Origin: Sporodiniella umbellata
Taxonomy: Eukaryota; Mucoromycota; Mucoromycetes; Mucorales; Rhizopodaceae
Assembly (NCBI GenBank): GCA_025677835.1
Contig: JAIXMR010000017.1
Coordinates: forward strand, 1 to 64,000
Direction: 5' to 3'
DNA: 64,000 bases
Below are positions 1-12,098 of this stretch, in pieces (position 1 is the stretch's first letter; each line of letters begins with the position of its first letter). A program made the position numbers and the translations under genes. The notes beneath the pieces were generated by a model, which did not search any database, was not told where the DNA came from, and saw nothing but the letters and a program-made list of their open reading frames with translations.

Positions 1-459
1 AGAAGAAGCCGTGATTAAAAAGAACGCACACCCTTATTTTTTCTCGTTTTATAAAACACTTTTCACACATTTTCTTTTCAGCCTGTAATCAAAATACAAA
101 GGGTAAAGTCATAAGAAAAAAACAAGAAAAAGACAAAGATTTGTCATTCAAAAAAGAATAATATTTTTGTCATATTTTAATAAGGAATGAAACAAGTATT
201 TGATAAAACAGAGTGTGTTGTAAAGATAATAAAAAAAGGTCAATAAGTATAAAAGAGAAATGAAATGACAAAAAAAAAAAAATAAAAAAAGCCAAAAAAA
301 AAAAAAAAAAAAAAAAAAGATAGAAACAAAGAGAAATATAGTAAAAAGAAAAAAGGGTGGCTATAAGAAGGAAGGAAGTGAGGAAGAAGAAATGTCAATG
401 GGGATGCACAAAGAAGAGAATTACAAATGAATAAAAAAAAAAGGAAGGGGGGAATACGT
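1..459. other. 3' flank, low-complexity A/T DNA
   Basis: No supportable gene. The stretch is AT-rich with an interrupted A-run around 268-318. The open frame across it on the minus strand is only poly-Phe low complexity. It lies just past the stop codon of the Cut8/Sts1-like gene and probably holds that gene's 3' UTR. Confidence 0.6.
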
Positions 460-1561
460 CTATCTTCTATCACCGACAACTGTGAAATTAAAGGTGGATT
501 CTAGAGGGGGAGCAACGTGACAGACGGGTGTTTCTTCTACAGGCTCTGTTGTAGCGGGCAAGCCTATCATAAATCCCAACTGCTTTGTGAATTCATGGAC
601 CGATTCCGTAAAATAGCAGCTGTTTGTATATCCGTTATGTTGAGCCAAACTAGTGGAATGCGTAAGCTTCAAACGTTTTGTGTAATGTTAGCAAAGAGTA
701 GCTTCTTTTTTACCTCCTTGCCCATTCGCTTACAGTATCAGGGCTGTAAGTTTCTCCTTGGCGTAGTTTAGAAGCAGTAGACTGAACAGCACAAGTCCAG
801 AATTCATTTAGCTGTTGATATAAGCTTCTTTGGATAGCGTTATGATCTAGGAAACGTTTAACTATTCACAAGACTATGAACGATCTATTAGCTTTACCTT
901 CATTATCCCAGGCAGGTAGTCGATGAGCGATGTGTGTTGCGTGATCTAGAAATGTAAAACAAGTGGTGGGAAATACTTGAGGTGATGTAAAATGATTGGC
1001 GTACTGAATTAGAGTTTCCTATTAAAAGTTGTTATTACCAACACAGCTATTCTTGGTTTTGCTTTACAATCAGATCAGCCAAAGGTTCTCTCACTCTTGA
1101 AAAGGTATAATCGTCTCTTCCCATACCGCTCTTATTGAAAGGAAAGCTCTGTAAAAACTTCTTTTCCATATCCACTAGTACATTGATGGCTGATGAAATC
1201 GTAGGTTCTGGAATATAAGTCATCACATCTTGTATCAATCCAGGCTCCTTTGTCAAAAAATTTTGAATCACGTGGATCAAAGCTTCTTTGTCCATATTTT
1301 CTATTGGTTTGTTAGTTTATATCGTTTTGAGTCCAAAAAAGAAGTGTATACCTAAAAGGGATATTCTGCTTGTTCTTTTCTGAATAGCCAGTCTATGTTT
1401 TTTCATGTCCTTTCTAAATAAAGGCTTACTCATATCGCTCATTTCTTCATCTTCTGAATTACGACGTTTGCGACCTTAAAACAACGCTGTGTTAATCTAC
1501 ATTCAAACAGTTGTTTCTTTTTACCTTTAGTCAATTCATATTTATTCAAATGGTGCATCAT
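460..1561 (-). CDS. Cut8/Sts1-family nuclear proteasome tethering factor
   Basis: Six-exon model (1525-1561, 1352-1474, 1068-1300, 898-1018, 734-846, 460-666) that closes in frame to 277 residues, close to the roughly 260 of fission yeast Cut8. Family role: Cut8/Sts1 proteins anchor 26S proteasomes at the nuclear membrane. Seen here: a basic NLS-like GRKRR stretch near residue 13, then the family core with 'PEPTISSAINVLVDMEKKF' followed by 'LQSFPFNKSG', then a helical domain with 'LIQYANHF' and 'FLDHATHIAHRLPAW'. Exon 2 starts directly on the basic stretch. The last acceptor (AAG at 667-669) is the weakest junction; a nearby TAG acceptor is out of frame. Start ATG is the first of two adjacent ATGs. 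Confidence 0.85.
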
Positions 1562-4500
1562 GACAAATAAATTAAAATAACAATAAAGGCTTAAAGATTT
1601 TCTTTTTTACAAGAAAAAAAAAAAAAAGGAAAAAAATAATAACAAAAAGAAATAATAATAAACCTTTAAAAACCGCAGCTTTATAAAAAAAAGAGTCACA
1701 GATCTTACGTACTTTTGGGTGGTAATTGGAATTTACATCCTCCAATTAAAAACGCTGAGTGGATAACTTAATTTGGGTGCAGAGGCCTTTAAAATAATTT
1801 AGAGCTGCCAAATCATTCTTTTCTCTCCTTGAAAAAAAAAAAAAAAAGACATCTAACCAGAAGGGAGGCTCTCTTTGTAAAGAAAAAAGTAATTTACTTC
1901 AAACAAATACTATCAAAAAATGATTTAATCAAAACAGTCTCGTGTCAGATGCAACCGAAGCCCCTCCCAAAAAAAAAAAGCTTCCTTTACCGTGGAAAGC
2001 ATGCAGAAAACAAGTTCCGCCTCTGTTTTTAGTTTACACAAAAAAAAAAAACGCCACTCTTTGTAAATAAGACTTGGTTTTAATCAATCCAATCAGATTG
2101 TCGTTAGAGTGAGTAAGTCTTTAGTATATTATTACGGTCTTCTGTCCCAAGATCTATGCAAAAGAGTAGTTGATACAAAAGTAATGAAAGATACAGCAGA
2201 TGATAGAAATCCTATTGTACGGGCTATAGTCTTTAAAAAAAATATAGAAAGAGAGAGAGTTTATTAAAGGAGAGGCTCATCTATTTGCAAAAAGCGCTGA
2301 AACAGCAATAATAATGAAATAGGAGTAATGCTGCTTACTTTTAAAGGAATCAATAACAAACTAATCTTTTTAAAAGATGTTTGTTGTAACAAGGCAAAAC
2401 TGGCTCGTCCCTTTGAATATGCCTGCGTTTGAGGTCTACTCATCATGTTCTTCTATTCAGCAAAGAGCGCAATCATTACCTGTTACAGTACGTTATAAAA
2501 AGGACCTTTCCAGATCAACTAAAAGCCCTTTAGTACAGTTTAAGCTTAATTGTTACTGGTCGGTCAATAAGGAGAGACACGTAGAGAAAAAGATAGCTTT
2601 ATGGGTTCTGTTTCTCTCTCCTGGCTCTATCTATGGTTATTTTAAAGTGACCAATCTAACACAAGGTCCTATCGGAATTAATATAGAGTGCCAAAAATAG
2701 ATAAAAGAAACAACAGTAAGACTTTTTTTTTTGGTTATTGCTTTTGGTCTAATCCTTGATTTGAGAAAGATTAATAAAGCAAAGTGTTCGGAAGCCTACC
2801 GTTCTTAGCAATGAAGAGACTAAAATCCTCTTATGGTGCTAGGAATGAAGCTATATTTCTTCCCGCTTGTTCCAATAAACGCGTATATTAAAATAGCAAC
2901 AGACAGACGAGTATACTTGAGCTCTATACTAGCCCATAGTCTTACATTAGTGCGAGAATCCAATGACAATTATATTAAGATAGGTATCTTTTTCTCTTTT
3001 TGAGCTATTGTGAGAAAATATGTACTAGACATTTAATTCATATATCGTCTATATCTTTTGGTAAAGATAAAGGAAAAGATAGAATATAGTTGTATTGATA
3101 AAACAGTTTTAATGTCAGGCTTTTTGTTTAGCCAAGAGCTACTCTGACTATACCATGAGAGCTTTCAGTTATCACAATTGAAAAAAAAAAAGACAATCCT
3201 TCTCATTTAAAAATGCCTAGAGTCTTACACACAATCAATATTAGACACCCCACCAAAGAAAAAGTACAAGTTTTACCCCTCTTCTTTTGTTATTGTTGTC
3301 GTTGTTCATTGTAATATTCATTGTAATATTCATTATACAAAGCTTATATATTACATACGTTTCGTGACGTCAAACATCTATGTCCACTTTTCTATTCATA
3401 AAAGAATGAGGAGAGTATATATCTGTCTTATTTGTCATAAATCATCAATAGAACCAAAATGGAGGTAACTGTTTATAAATGTGTATTTAAAAAAGAAAAT
3501 AAATTGTTGAAAGAACCATATAACTTCAAATACACATACACACACATATATACATTGATAAACAACAGAGTATTTAGACATGCAAAACATTTTGCGGTAG
3601 TAACAAAGAAGGGTGATTATTCAATAATGCTTTATAGTGAATAGAAAAGCAAAACACTGACCGGTTCAATTCAAAGACATTTTTTTATAAAAAGGGAAGG
3701 GGAATCCGTGGCTGTAATTAAACAGATGTGTTTACTGTTTGCATTTAGTGCATTTTATAACAAGTTTCTTTTGTATTAATTGTGTCTAAATTAGCAAAAC
3801 GTCTTTAGGGTGGTAGGTTTTTTTTTGTTTATTCACAAGTTTTTAACAATTTGCCGCCCCCTTTTTTCATTGGTTCTTCAAATATTGTTATTCTTTTTAA
3901 AATGAAAAAGGCGATGCATGGACTGATTAATAGGTAATCAGGCATTCAACTCTTTTGGTTTTGGATGCATTATTGATAAATTTATGCATACCTGAAATTT
4001 TCCAGGAGAACGATTGAAACTATAGGGTGATTGCCAAGTATTTTACAAGTGCTACTGAAAAAGTGGAGTAGAGTATGTAAAGTGACGCGTTGGTATGCAT
4101 GGGTCAACACTGTAACAGAAGTATATAAAAAAAGGGACTGAAAGAAAGGCCCTTTCTTCCCTTTTTCAGTAGATAATAAAGAGTCGAATGGCAAATAGAC
4201 CCCTCGTTTTCTGATTTTAGGAAGGGTGGTTAAAAAGCAACAAAATTTATAGGACAGGCTGTTTTTAGAAAATTACTGCCTAACTGTAATTTATGAGCAG
4301 TTCAAGTACTAGGTATTTTCAATCTTAAATAAAGGAAACAAGTGATTGGCCTACTTACCAATAAATGGCTGACAGTAAACAGTATCAGGCTCAATCTACT
4401 GGTAAAAAAAAGGGGGGGCTATATTTTTTTTTCCAATAATACAAAGGGTAACCTTGCCATTTCTTTTCATTGTTACAATTTGTGTCGAATTTAACTCAAA

Positions 4501-5035
4501 GCTAACGAGAGCTACAACACTATAGACTGAAAACAAATAAATGTCTTCTCTTTAGGAGTGTTTTTTTTAGCTTTTTTTGTGATGTCAACTTTAATACGTA
4601 TTTCCTTTCAGTACTTTAGTAGAACCTTCCCATCAAACGTTAGCTCAAAGTCAATGTTTTAGTAGTATAATTCTCACAGTCTTCTACTCTATAAACATTG
4701 CTCATGCGCTATGCCTCCTCATTAAGGTATTTTGTGATACCAATTTAGTTGAAAAAAATCGGTTGACTAAAAAAAAAAGCGCCGCAACTTTATTGTCTGT
4801 TATAATACCAAGTATGCAAAAAAAAACTGAATAAAGCAATTATATTTTTTTATTTGTTTATTAGCTATTTACTACATATTAAAATATTGGGAGAAAGATA
4901 GATAGATAGAGATTGTGTGCATGTGTGTGAGTGTGAGTGTGAGTGTGAGTGTGTGTGTGTGTGTGAGTGTGTGTGTGTGTGTGTGTGTATGTATGGGGCG
5001 GAAAGACGTGCTTATGATAGAATACACATTTGTTG
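1562..5035. other. 3.5-kb gene-poor intergenic region
   Basis: No gene I can support. A 107-codon plus-strand frame (2377-2700) and several shorter frames show no recognisable domain, no convincing splice partners and unremarkable composition. The region holds A/T homopolymers, T-rich stretches and, at its right end, a TG/GAGT microsatellite next to the HMG-box gene. Confidence 0.5.
4914..4994. repeat. (TG)n / GAGTGT microsatellite
   Basis: About 80 bases of alternating TG interrupted by GAGTGT units. It sits about 40 bases beyond the stop codon of the HMG-box gene, probably in its 3' UTR. Likely polymorphic in length. Confidence 0.9.
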
Positions 5036-6033
5036 CTATACCAAATTATCTGTCACTGGAATTTCTGTAGATAAATCTTCTGCGACCAAATCTTCTGTAG
5101 GTGGGTTACTCTGTAAATCGTCCTCATCTTCCTCTTGTAACATGTCTACTTCATCCTCATCATATTCAATATCTTCATCTTGCTTAGTTATATCCTGCTT
5201 CTGAGCTTGGACAGCTGCAGCACCCTCAGCTCCTCCACCAGCGGCAGTATAACTTTTCATGGCTGTTTCATATTCTTCCATTTCTTTCTTATAAATATCA
5301 TAATATTTCTTTTATACGTATAAATTTTTTTTTGATATAAGATACATATTATAAACCCTTCTCCTAATAAAACTTACTTGTTTTTCTTCTTTCGTCAACG
5401 CTTTCCATTTCTGTCCTAATAATCGAGTGACTTCACCCAAACTTTCATTGGGCACTTCATCTTTAATATTATCTCTTTCCATTCGACAGTATAAAAAGAA
5501 TACGTTGCCAGGTCCTTTAGGTGCGTTGGGGTCTCTCTTTTTTTTGGGTTGCATGGCATTCTTTCTAGCTTTAGGTTCGGACTACATACATACGTAGTTT
5601 TAGTTTTTCTTTTTTTGGTGTCTACTAAAACGTATATTCATTTACCAGTACAGATTCAGAAATGGACATTTCAGAATCACTTTCGTACATTGGCACTTTT
5701 TTCAGTCGTCGTACTTGTTTCAAGTCGTCTATTTCTTCCAACAATATACTAAGAAAAATATATAAAAAAAATGCTTGTCCATGCTAAGGCTGTATTTACA
5801 CTCTTTCAATACGAAGCCGTTTGATGTGGTGTCGTGCTTTAGCAAGTTGAATCGTCATTTGATCATTTTCCTGAAAATACTAAGTAAAAATACAAGGTGC
5901 GATTTGTTTTACCTCTTCTATTTCTCTTATTTTTCTCTTGTAAGTTTGGTACTTTTTATCACCTAAATAACAATAAGAAAAAAAATTTTCGTATGCAGTT
6001 ATCATTATTACTTTTATCTTCAATTGAATTCAT
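5036..6033 (-). CDS. HMG-box plus coiled-coil protein, INO80-type subunit (Nht1/Nhp10-like)
   Basis: Six exons (6012-6033, 5913-5962, 5800-5870, 5646-5748, 5378-5581, 5036-5308) give 240 residues. Residues about 8-60 form a basic coiled coil (KKYQTYKRKIREIEE, then ENDQMTIQLAKARHHIKRLR, then ILLEEIDDL) that resembles the INO80E/TFPT-type helix. A single HMG box follows at about 95-165 (KRDPNAPKGPGNVFFLY ... LLGQKWKALTKEEKQ ... YYDIYKKEMEEYE). The tail is strongly acidic (DEDIEYDEDEVDMLQEEDED). HMG-box subunits Nhp10 and Nht1 belong to INO80 chromatin remodellers, so a nuclear nucleosome-remodelling role is inferred. The HMG box itself is certain; the complex assignment is less so. The first exon is only 22 nt. 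Another nuclear HMG protein cannot be excluded. Confidence 0.75.
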
Positions 6034-6168
6034 CTGTTTTATTAGTTGTTATATGTATTAAGGAAAAAAAAAGTTTTTTTTTTTTTTTTTTTTGAAAAAA
6101 GGAAAAAAGAGAAAAAAGATAGATGCTTGTAATTATTTTTAAAATATTAATTTTTTCATTTTTGGCAT

Positions 6169-7144
6169 TCAGCTCTGCTGGTAAAGAGATAGTCCATTAA
6201 TAAACATGTATCTTGAAAATATAACGTAGAGCCACCGAAACCAAACCAATTGAGTTCGATGTTGACGCATCGCTTTGTGGGTGACCAAATAGGGAATGGG
6301 AGGAGAAACCAGTCTGAAGGGGTCTTGAAACACCAAATCCAACACGCCAATGTATTTTCGTAAAAGTGAAATGCTTGTCAATGTATAGAGTCCGATATCC
6401 TTGGCTTCTCCGTCCACAAATTGCCTGCGTCCCTTTAGTATCAAAAATTAATTCCCATATTTCTTACTTTGCTCCCAAATTACAAGCGCGGTGGTTCGTA
6501 TGACCTGATACACCGTAATTGTCAAAAGTGATAATCTATTGGAACACAAAGAAAATTTTCCGTCAGAAGCTTTCTCAACTTCCTCCTCTTACCGTATTGA
6601 TTTTTTCTTTTTCAACATAGGATTTGATATGGTCACTTATAATCGTGGGATCCCAATAAATTTGCATACTATCTTTTAATGAACTATGAAAGAGAAGAAA
6701 AAAAAAAACAAGGTCAAACATAAAAAGAAACAAACGCGTTTTAATTTACGGATGGTCAACGCATTTCACACGCGATGCAGAGATGCCTAGTGTTTGACAG
6801 CTCTTGACAAGCTCTTTTTTACGAAGTGAACCCAATCCTTCAGCATTTCCTAGTCATTTTATTTTATTATTTTGGCCCTTGCTCTTTTTTCTTTAAAAGA
6901 GGCTTGGTTTACCTGTCGATAAACACAAGACGTGAACTTGACTTTTTAAGGAATGAAGGGCGGTCAGAGTAGGACCAAAAAACATGCATTCATCATCAGG
7001 ATGAGCCGTTAAAAGTAAAACTCTGCTCTTGGAATCAAAAGGTAGATCCTTTGACTGAAATTGAGCTAAAATAGCATAGAAATAAAAAAATAAAACACAA
7101 AGAAAGAAAAGTGACAAGATGACTACAATCATCTTTAGTTCCAA
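6169..7144 (-). CDS. N-acetylglucosaminyl-phosphatidylinositol de-N-acetylase (PIG-L/Gpi12)
   Basis: Five exons (6913-7144, 6750-6849, 6593-6683, 6468-6535, 6169-6424) close to 248 residues, the usual size for the family. Catalyses step two of GPI-anchor synthesis, de-N-acetylation of GlcNAc-PI on the cytosolic face of the ER. Seen: an N-terminal membrane anchor (residues about 5-27), the metal-binding AHPDDE motif at 47-52, 'NAEGLGSLRKKEL', and the distal GHTNH metal/catalytic motif in 'NYGVSGHTNHRACNLGA'. The last acceptor was chosen as GACGCAG at 6425-6426 because the nearer AAAG breaks the frame. It shares a roughly 1-kb divergent spacer with the TBP gene. Confidence 0.92.
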
Positions 7145-8158
7145 AGAAAAAGGAAACGAAAATAAATGGATTCAAATTTACAGATAAAAAAAGCAACTTT
7201 TTATTCTAGAATTTTGTCAAAAAAAGAAAAAAAGATATTCTCTCCTCTAAAACACAGGTAGATTTTTTTATATAACATCCCTGCAGAAACAATATTCAGA
7301 ATGACAGAGTTTTGCATACTTTACTTTCCAGAGCCGTTTATGAAGAGTTCATAAAGACTTGAAGGTATGATCATATCTTAAGCGACATGCACCGCTTGAC
7401 ACTCATAGTCTATATATAGACAAAGGGAGGTTGAAGTAGGGTGATGGCATATATTGCCGATCGACTTGAGCAATATGTTCTGCTTTTATCTGGAATTTGA
7501 TTGCATTTCAATTGAAAAAGATGGTCCTAAAAGGGCATGTAGTAAGACGAAGTCGTATATCAATGTGTCCTGTTCAAATAGTAACGGCTAAAACAAAATA
7601 TGTAGCTTAGTTATTTAATTGAAGTTTATACACTACTATGGTTATTTGACACAAAAGGGTAGTTCTAAAATAGTCAGACTTCTCCGTAAGGTCTATTGGG
7701 CTTAGAAAACACACGTGTTGTCTAGCCAGAGTCTTGTCACTTTTGGTGTGTTACTTCTTATTTTAGGGAAATTTCTTGTCCAAGGAAAGGCTTATTGAAG
7801 TTTTCTTTTATTAAAATATGTACTTTCTATATAGAGTATAAAGTGTGAAAAGGAACTGTGTTGTTTATAGTCAAAATAGCCTGAAAACGTTAGAATAAGG
7901 CAGGCGGAAACTAGATATATATATATATATAAATTACTGGGTGTCATAGGACCCATAATAATTTTTTAACACTTTCATATATTTATTTTTGGGAGCATAC
8001 CAGAGCTTCCATTTTCTTTTTTGGTTATAATTGCATCAATTAGTCAGGAGACACAAGCCACTGTTTCCCTAAAAAATAATATTAAAAAAAGTATAAATAG
8101 GCAGTGTCTTTAATTTATCTTTTTTCTTTCAGTTGCCTTTAATTGAATTTTAATCGAA
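7145..8158. other. Divergent promoter region, PIG-L / TBP
   Basis: About 1 kb between two divergent starts. No coding signal. It contains a short TA dinucleotide run (about 7914-7931) and a TATA box for the TBP gene at 8092-8099. Confidence 0.6.
8092..8099 (+). promoter_or_regulatory. TATA box of the TBP gene
   Basis: TATAAATA, 60 bases upstream of the TBP start codon. Sequence and spacing fit a core promoter element. The gene for the TATA-binding protein would itself be TATA-driven. Confidence 0.55.
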
Positions 8159-9204
8159 ATGTCTGGATTTAACATTGCTACACCTGCTATGCAGACACCT
8201 GTTATGCAAACACCTTTTATGCAGACGCCTTCTATGCAGACGCCTTCTATACAAACACCTTCTATTCCAACCCCTATGCATAATTCTACACCTTTTGCAC
8301 TTCCTTCCACACCTACACCTAACGATGCACCAACGCCTAGTGCTAGAGATAACAATCCCTATGCAGTTGCTGGTATCACTCCTACACTTCAGTAAGTAGA
8401 TGGATTATAACTTTTTTTTTTTTTTTAAAAAAAAAAAGCATCTTACAGTTTGTTTGTTTTTTAAAAGAAATATTGTCGCTACAGTTAATTTGGATTGCCG
8501 TTTAGACTTGAAAACTATTGCACTTCATGCTCGAAATGCAGAATATAACCCAAAGGTAATTTACTATTTCTTTATGTGAATTGGACATATATGTGAGGAA
8601 GGGACGAATACCTCCTTTTCTGTCATTTTCATTTTTTTTAAAAAGGAAAATTGTATATATACGATTTGTTATTGTTGTTGTTTGTTTTCTTTTTGTTTTT
8701 TGTTTTTTTCATCTCTTTAGCGTTTTGCTGCTGTGATTATGCGTATTCGCGAGCCCAAAACAACAGCCTTAATATTTGCTTCTGGTAAAATGGTAGTGAC
8801 GGGAGCAAAATCCGAAGACGATTCAAAGCTGGCAGCAAGAAAATATGCCCGTATTATTCAAAAATTAGGGTTCCAAGCCAAGTTTACGGATTTTAAGATC
8901 CAAAACATTGTGGGCTCTTGTGATGTCAAGTTTCCTATTCGTCTTGAAGGATTGGCTTATTCTCACGGCCACTTTAGCTCGGTAAAGCTTCATATACATT
9001 TTCGCCATTCGTGTGTACTGATAACGCAAATAGTATGAGCCTGAATTGTTTCCAGGACTTATCTATCGTATGGTGAAACCAAAGATTGTACTCTTGATTT
9101 TTGTCTCAGGTAAGATCGTATTGACAGGTGCTAAAGTGCGAGAAGAAATCTATCAAGCTTTTCAAGCCATTTACCCTGTGCTTACTGAATTCCGTAAACC
9201 CTAA
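8159..9204 (+). CDS. TATA-binding protein (TBP)
   Basis: Four exons (8159-8391, 8468-8555, 8721-8981, 9034-9204) give 250 residues. General transcription factor that binds the TATA element and nucleates Pol I, II and III pre-initiation complexes. The C-terminal saddle of about 180 residues is complete, with both direct repeats: '[20 protein letters not shown]' with '[20 protein letters not shown]', and '[19 protein letters not shown]' with '[17 protein letters not shown]'. The sequence GTCTCAGGTAAGATC in exon 4 looks like a donor but encodes the conserved VSGKIVLTG, so it is kept as exon. The N-terminal 78 residues are a fast-evolving tail rich in MQTP repeats. Converges on the spermidine synthase gene 163 bases downstream. 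Confidence 0.97.
8189..8275 (+). repeat. 15-bp in-frame tandem repeat in TBP N-terminus
   Basis: Five 15-bp units plus a shortened 12-bp sixth (starts 8189, 8204, 8219, 8234, 8249, 8264), encoding [29 protein letters not shown]. Units 3 and 4 are identical, which suggests recent duplication. Confidence 0.95.
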
Positions 9205-9367
9205 GAAAAAAAAAAAAGAAGAAATCATGGTTTCTTTTGATGATACACCTCGATACTTATATTACGTATATATCCCATCTACCAATACGTAACCCCACAG
9301 CCATTGTAAAATAAAAAAAAATTTAAATCGAAACAAAAAATTATTTACAAAAAAATGGGGCATTTAT

Positions 9368-10404
<1,037 letters not shown>

Positions 10405-10738
10405 CTTTATAGAATACTAAAGAAAAAAAAAAAAAAAAACTTTTTGATTAAAGTATCTGCTTTTTATAAAGAATCTTTGCGTGACTATTTTTACTATAAA
10501 TAAACATCTTCTCTTACCAAGACAGGAACTTTTTAACAGACGCACATTGTAAACACACACACACATACACAAAATCTCGTAAGAACAGTAAGACCATACA
10601 AAACGAAATACTTTCCCCTGCCTTTTTTTTTTATTAAGAGTCACAACTGCTTTAGTAATAAGAGTTGATTCTTTTCCATCATTTTTCGTGTTGGTATATG
10701 ATTGTTGTTGTCTAAAAAAAAAAAAAAAAAAATCCAGA

Positions 10739-12003
10739 TCAAGCATAAACCCGCTCTTTTTTTTTTATAGGTTTTGTGGGTACTTTTTCTTTAGAAAGGG
10801 TAGGCTCGGATGGTTCCGTCTTTGACTGTTTGTGCTCAAGACTTTCATGGATTACTTGTTTTCGTTTTTCGTTGTCTTTTATCAGCATTGCCACCTTGTC
10901 TCTCACCTGACCTTCTAAAAGAAGTCTTGCTCCCAACTGACTCTTGCCAGAGACTTGAGTTTTTGATGAAAGCATGGCGAGGATGCCACCAACAGCCAGA
11001 GCAGCGCCTCCTGTAGCTACCATAGTGCTTCCTAAAATGACACCACCAATGGATGAAAGTCCACCTAGAGTGCCAAACCCCCTAAATGACAAGAATGAGT
11101 CAATAACATAACAAAAGAGGTTTCCAATGCTTACCATCCAGCAGCTTCAAGCCATTGATGTGAACGCGGGTCGAGTCTTTCAATACATTCCACCAGTGCT
11201 TTCAAGCAAAGCAAGTCCGACTTGATCTGATTGGGTACTGGGTGGTTCATCTTATCATGCTCTTGGATCCAAATGTCTGTTGATAAAATAATGCTCTGTA
11301 CTTGGCTGAGCAATATTTCTAGTTGGTTATGGAATGAAATATCGCTGAACACCATTCCTGCTTGATAAGCAGAGTAAAGTGATACAGAGAGTAGGCCAGC
11401 TACGGTAGCTGTTTTTACTAGTGTATTATCCTGTTGGACAATTTCCTTATCCTTCTTGCTATCCTCCTTCTCCTCTTCTTCTTTTTTCTTGTTTCTTTCC
11501 TTGTCTGTTTTTGAAGGTGCATTTTGTTGTATAAAATCGCTTCGAGCTTTGTCTTTCAAGTAATCGTTGCCGACTCGAAGCGCAAAGCTGGCAATTGACT
11601 GTGCGGTATCTGAGCTGAGAAAAGAATGCAGGTAACTTTTGGAGTTCACCCACTGTTCTGTCCAGCTGTCAACTAAGGTTGACTGAATAGGCTTTTGATC
11701 CTTTTATGCAAGGGTATGTTCAATAAATAGATAAACTGACGGCTTGTCATGTCTTACTTTGTCTTTCTTTGGTAATTCCTGCAAGATGTGAGGGGTGAAA
11801 TCAACTAGCGTTCGAACAGGCGTAGTAAATTGACCCTGATGGCGGTCATAAAGCTCACTTGGAAATTCGTAGTCATCGAAATAGATCTATTAAAAGTTAG
11901 TCGTTAGTTTCTTTAGTATGTTTTCGTTTAGGCTTCTTTTTTAATAACAATAAAAAACAGCTGCACACCAAACAAAACAACTAAAATACTTTACAGAAGC
12001 CAT
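10739..12003 (-). CDS. Conserved-looking hypothetical protein with two hydrophobic segments
   Basis: I do not recognise this protein. Model: 11995-12003, 11758-11886, 11135-11700, 10739-11081; 348 residues, all junctions canonical and in frame. The first exon is just ATG GCT TCT. The N-terminus reads 'IYFDDYEFPSELYDRHQGQF'. The middle has a Lys/Glu-rich linker (about residues 95-115). Two hydrophobic or Gly/Ala-rich segments follow: 'TATVAGLLSVSLYSAYQAGM' and 'LGGLSSIGGVILGSTMVATG' running into 'GAALAVGGILAML'. The tail is basic and ends KPIKKKERVYA. Membrane location is likely from these segments; organelle and function are unknown. The gap 10405-10738 to its left holds only A/T runs. Confidence 0.75.
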
Positions 12004-12098
12004 GATTTAATATGAAAATAATAATAAAAAAAAAAAGGCGCAATACAAGCTGAGTAGAGAAAAAATTAATGCAAAAGGAAAGAGATACGTGGCTTTTC

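Noticed and set aside
2377..2700. 107-codon plus-strand open frame
   Set aside because: No domain, no neighbouring exons, ordinary composition for random AT-rich sequence. A real gene here cannot be excluded without transcript data.
9095..9120. GTCTCAGGTAAGATC as a splice donor in TBP
   Set aside because: The bases encode the conserved VSGKIVLTG of TBP, and removing them breaks the fold.
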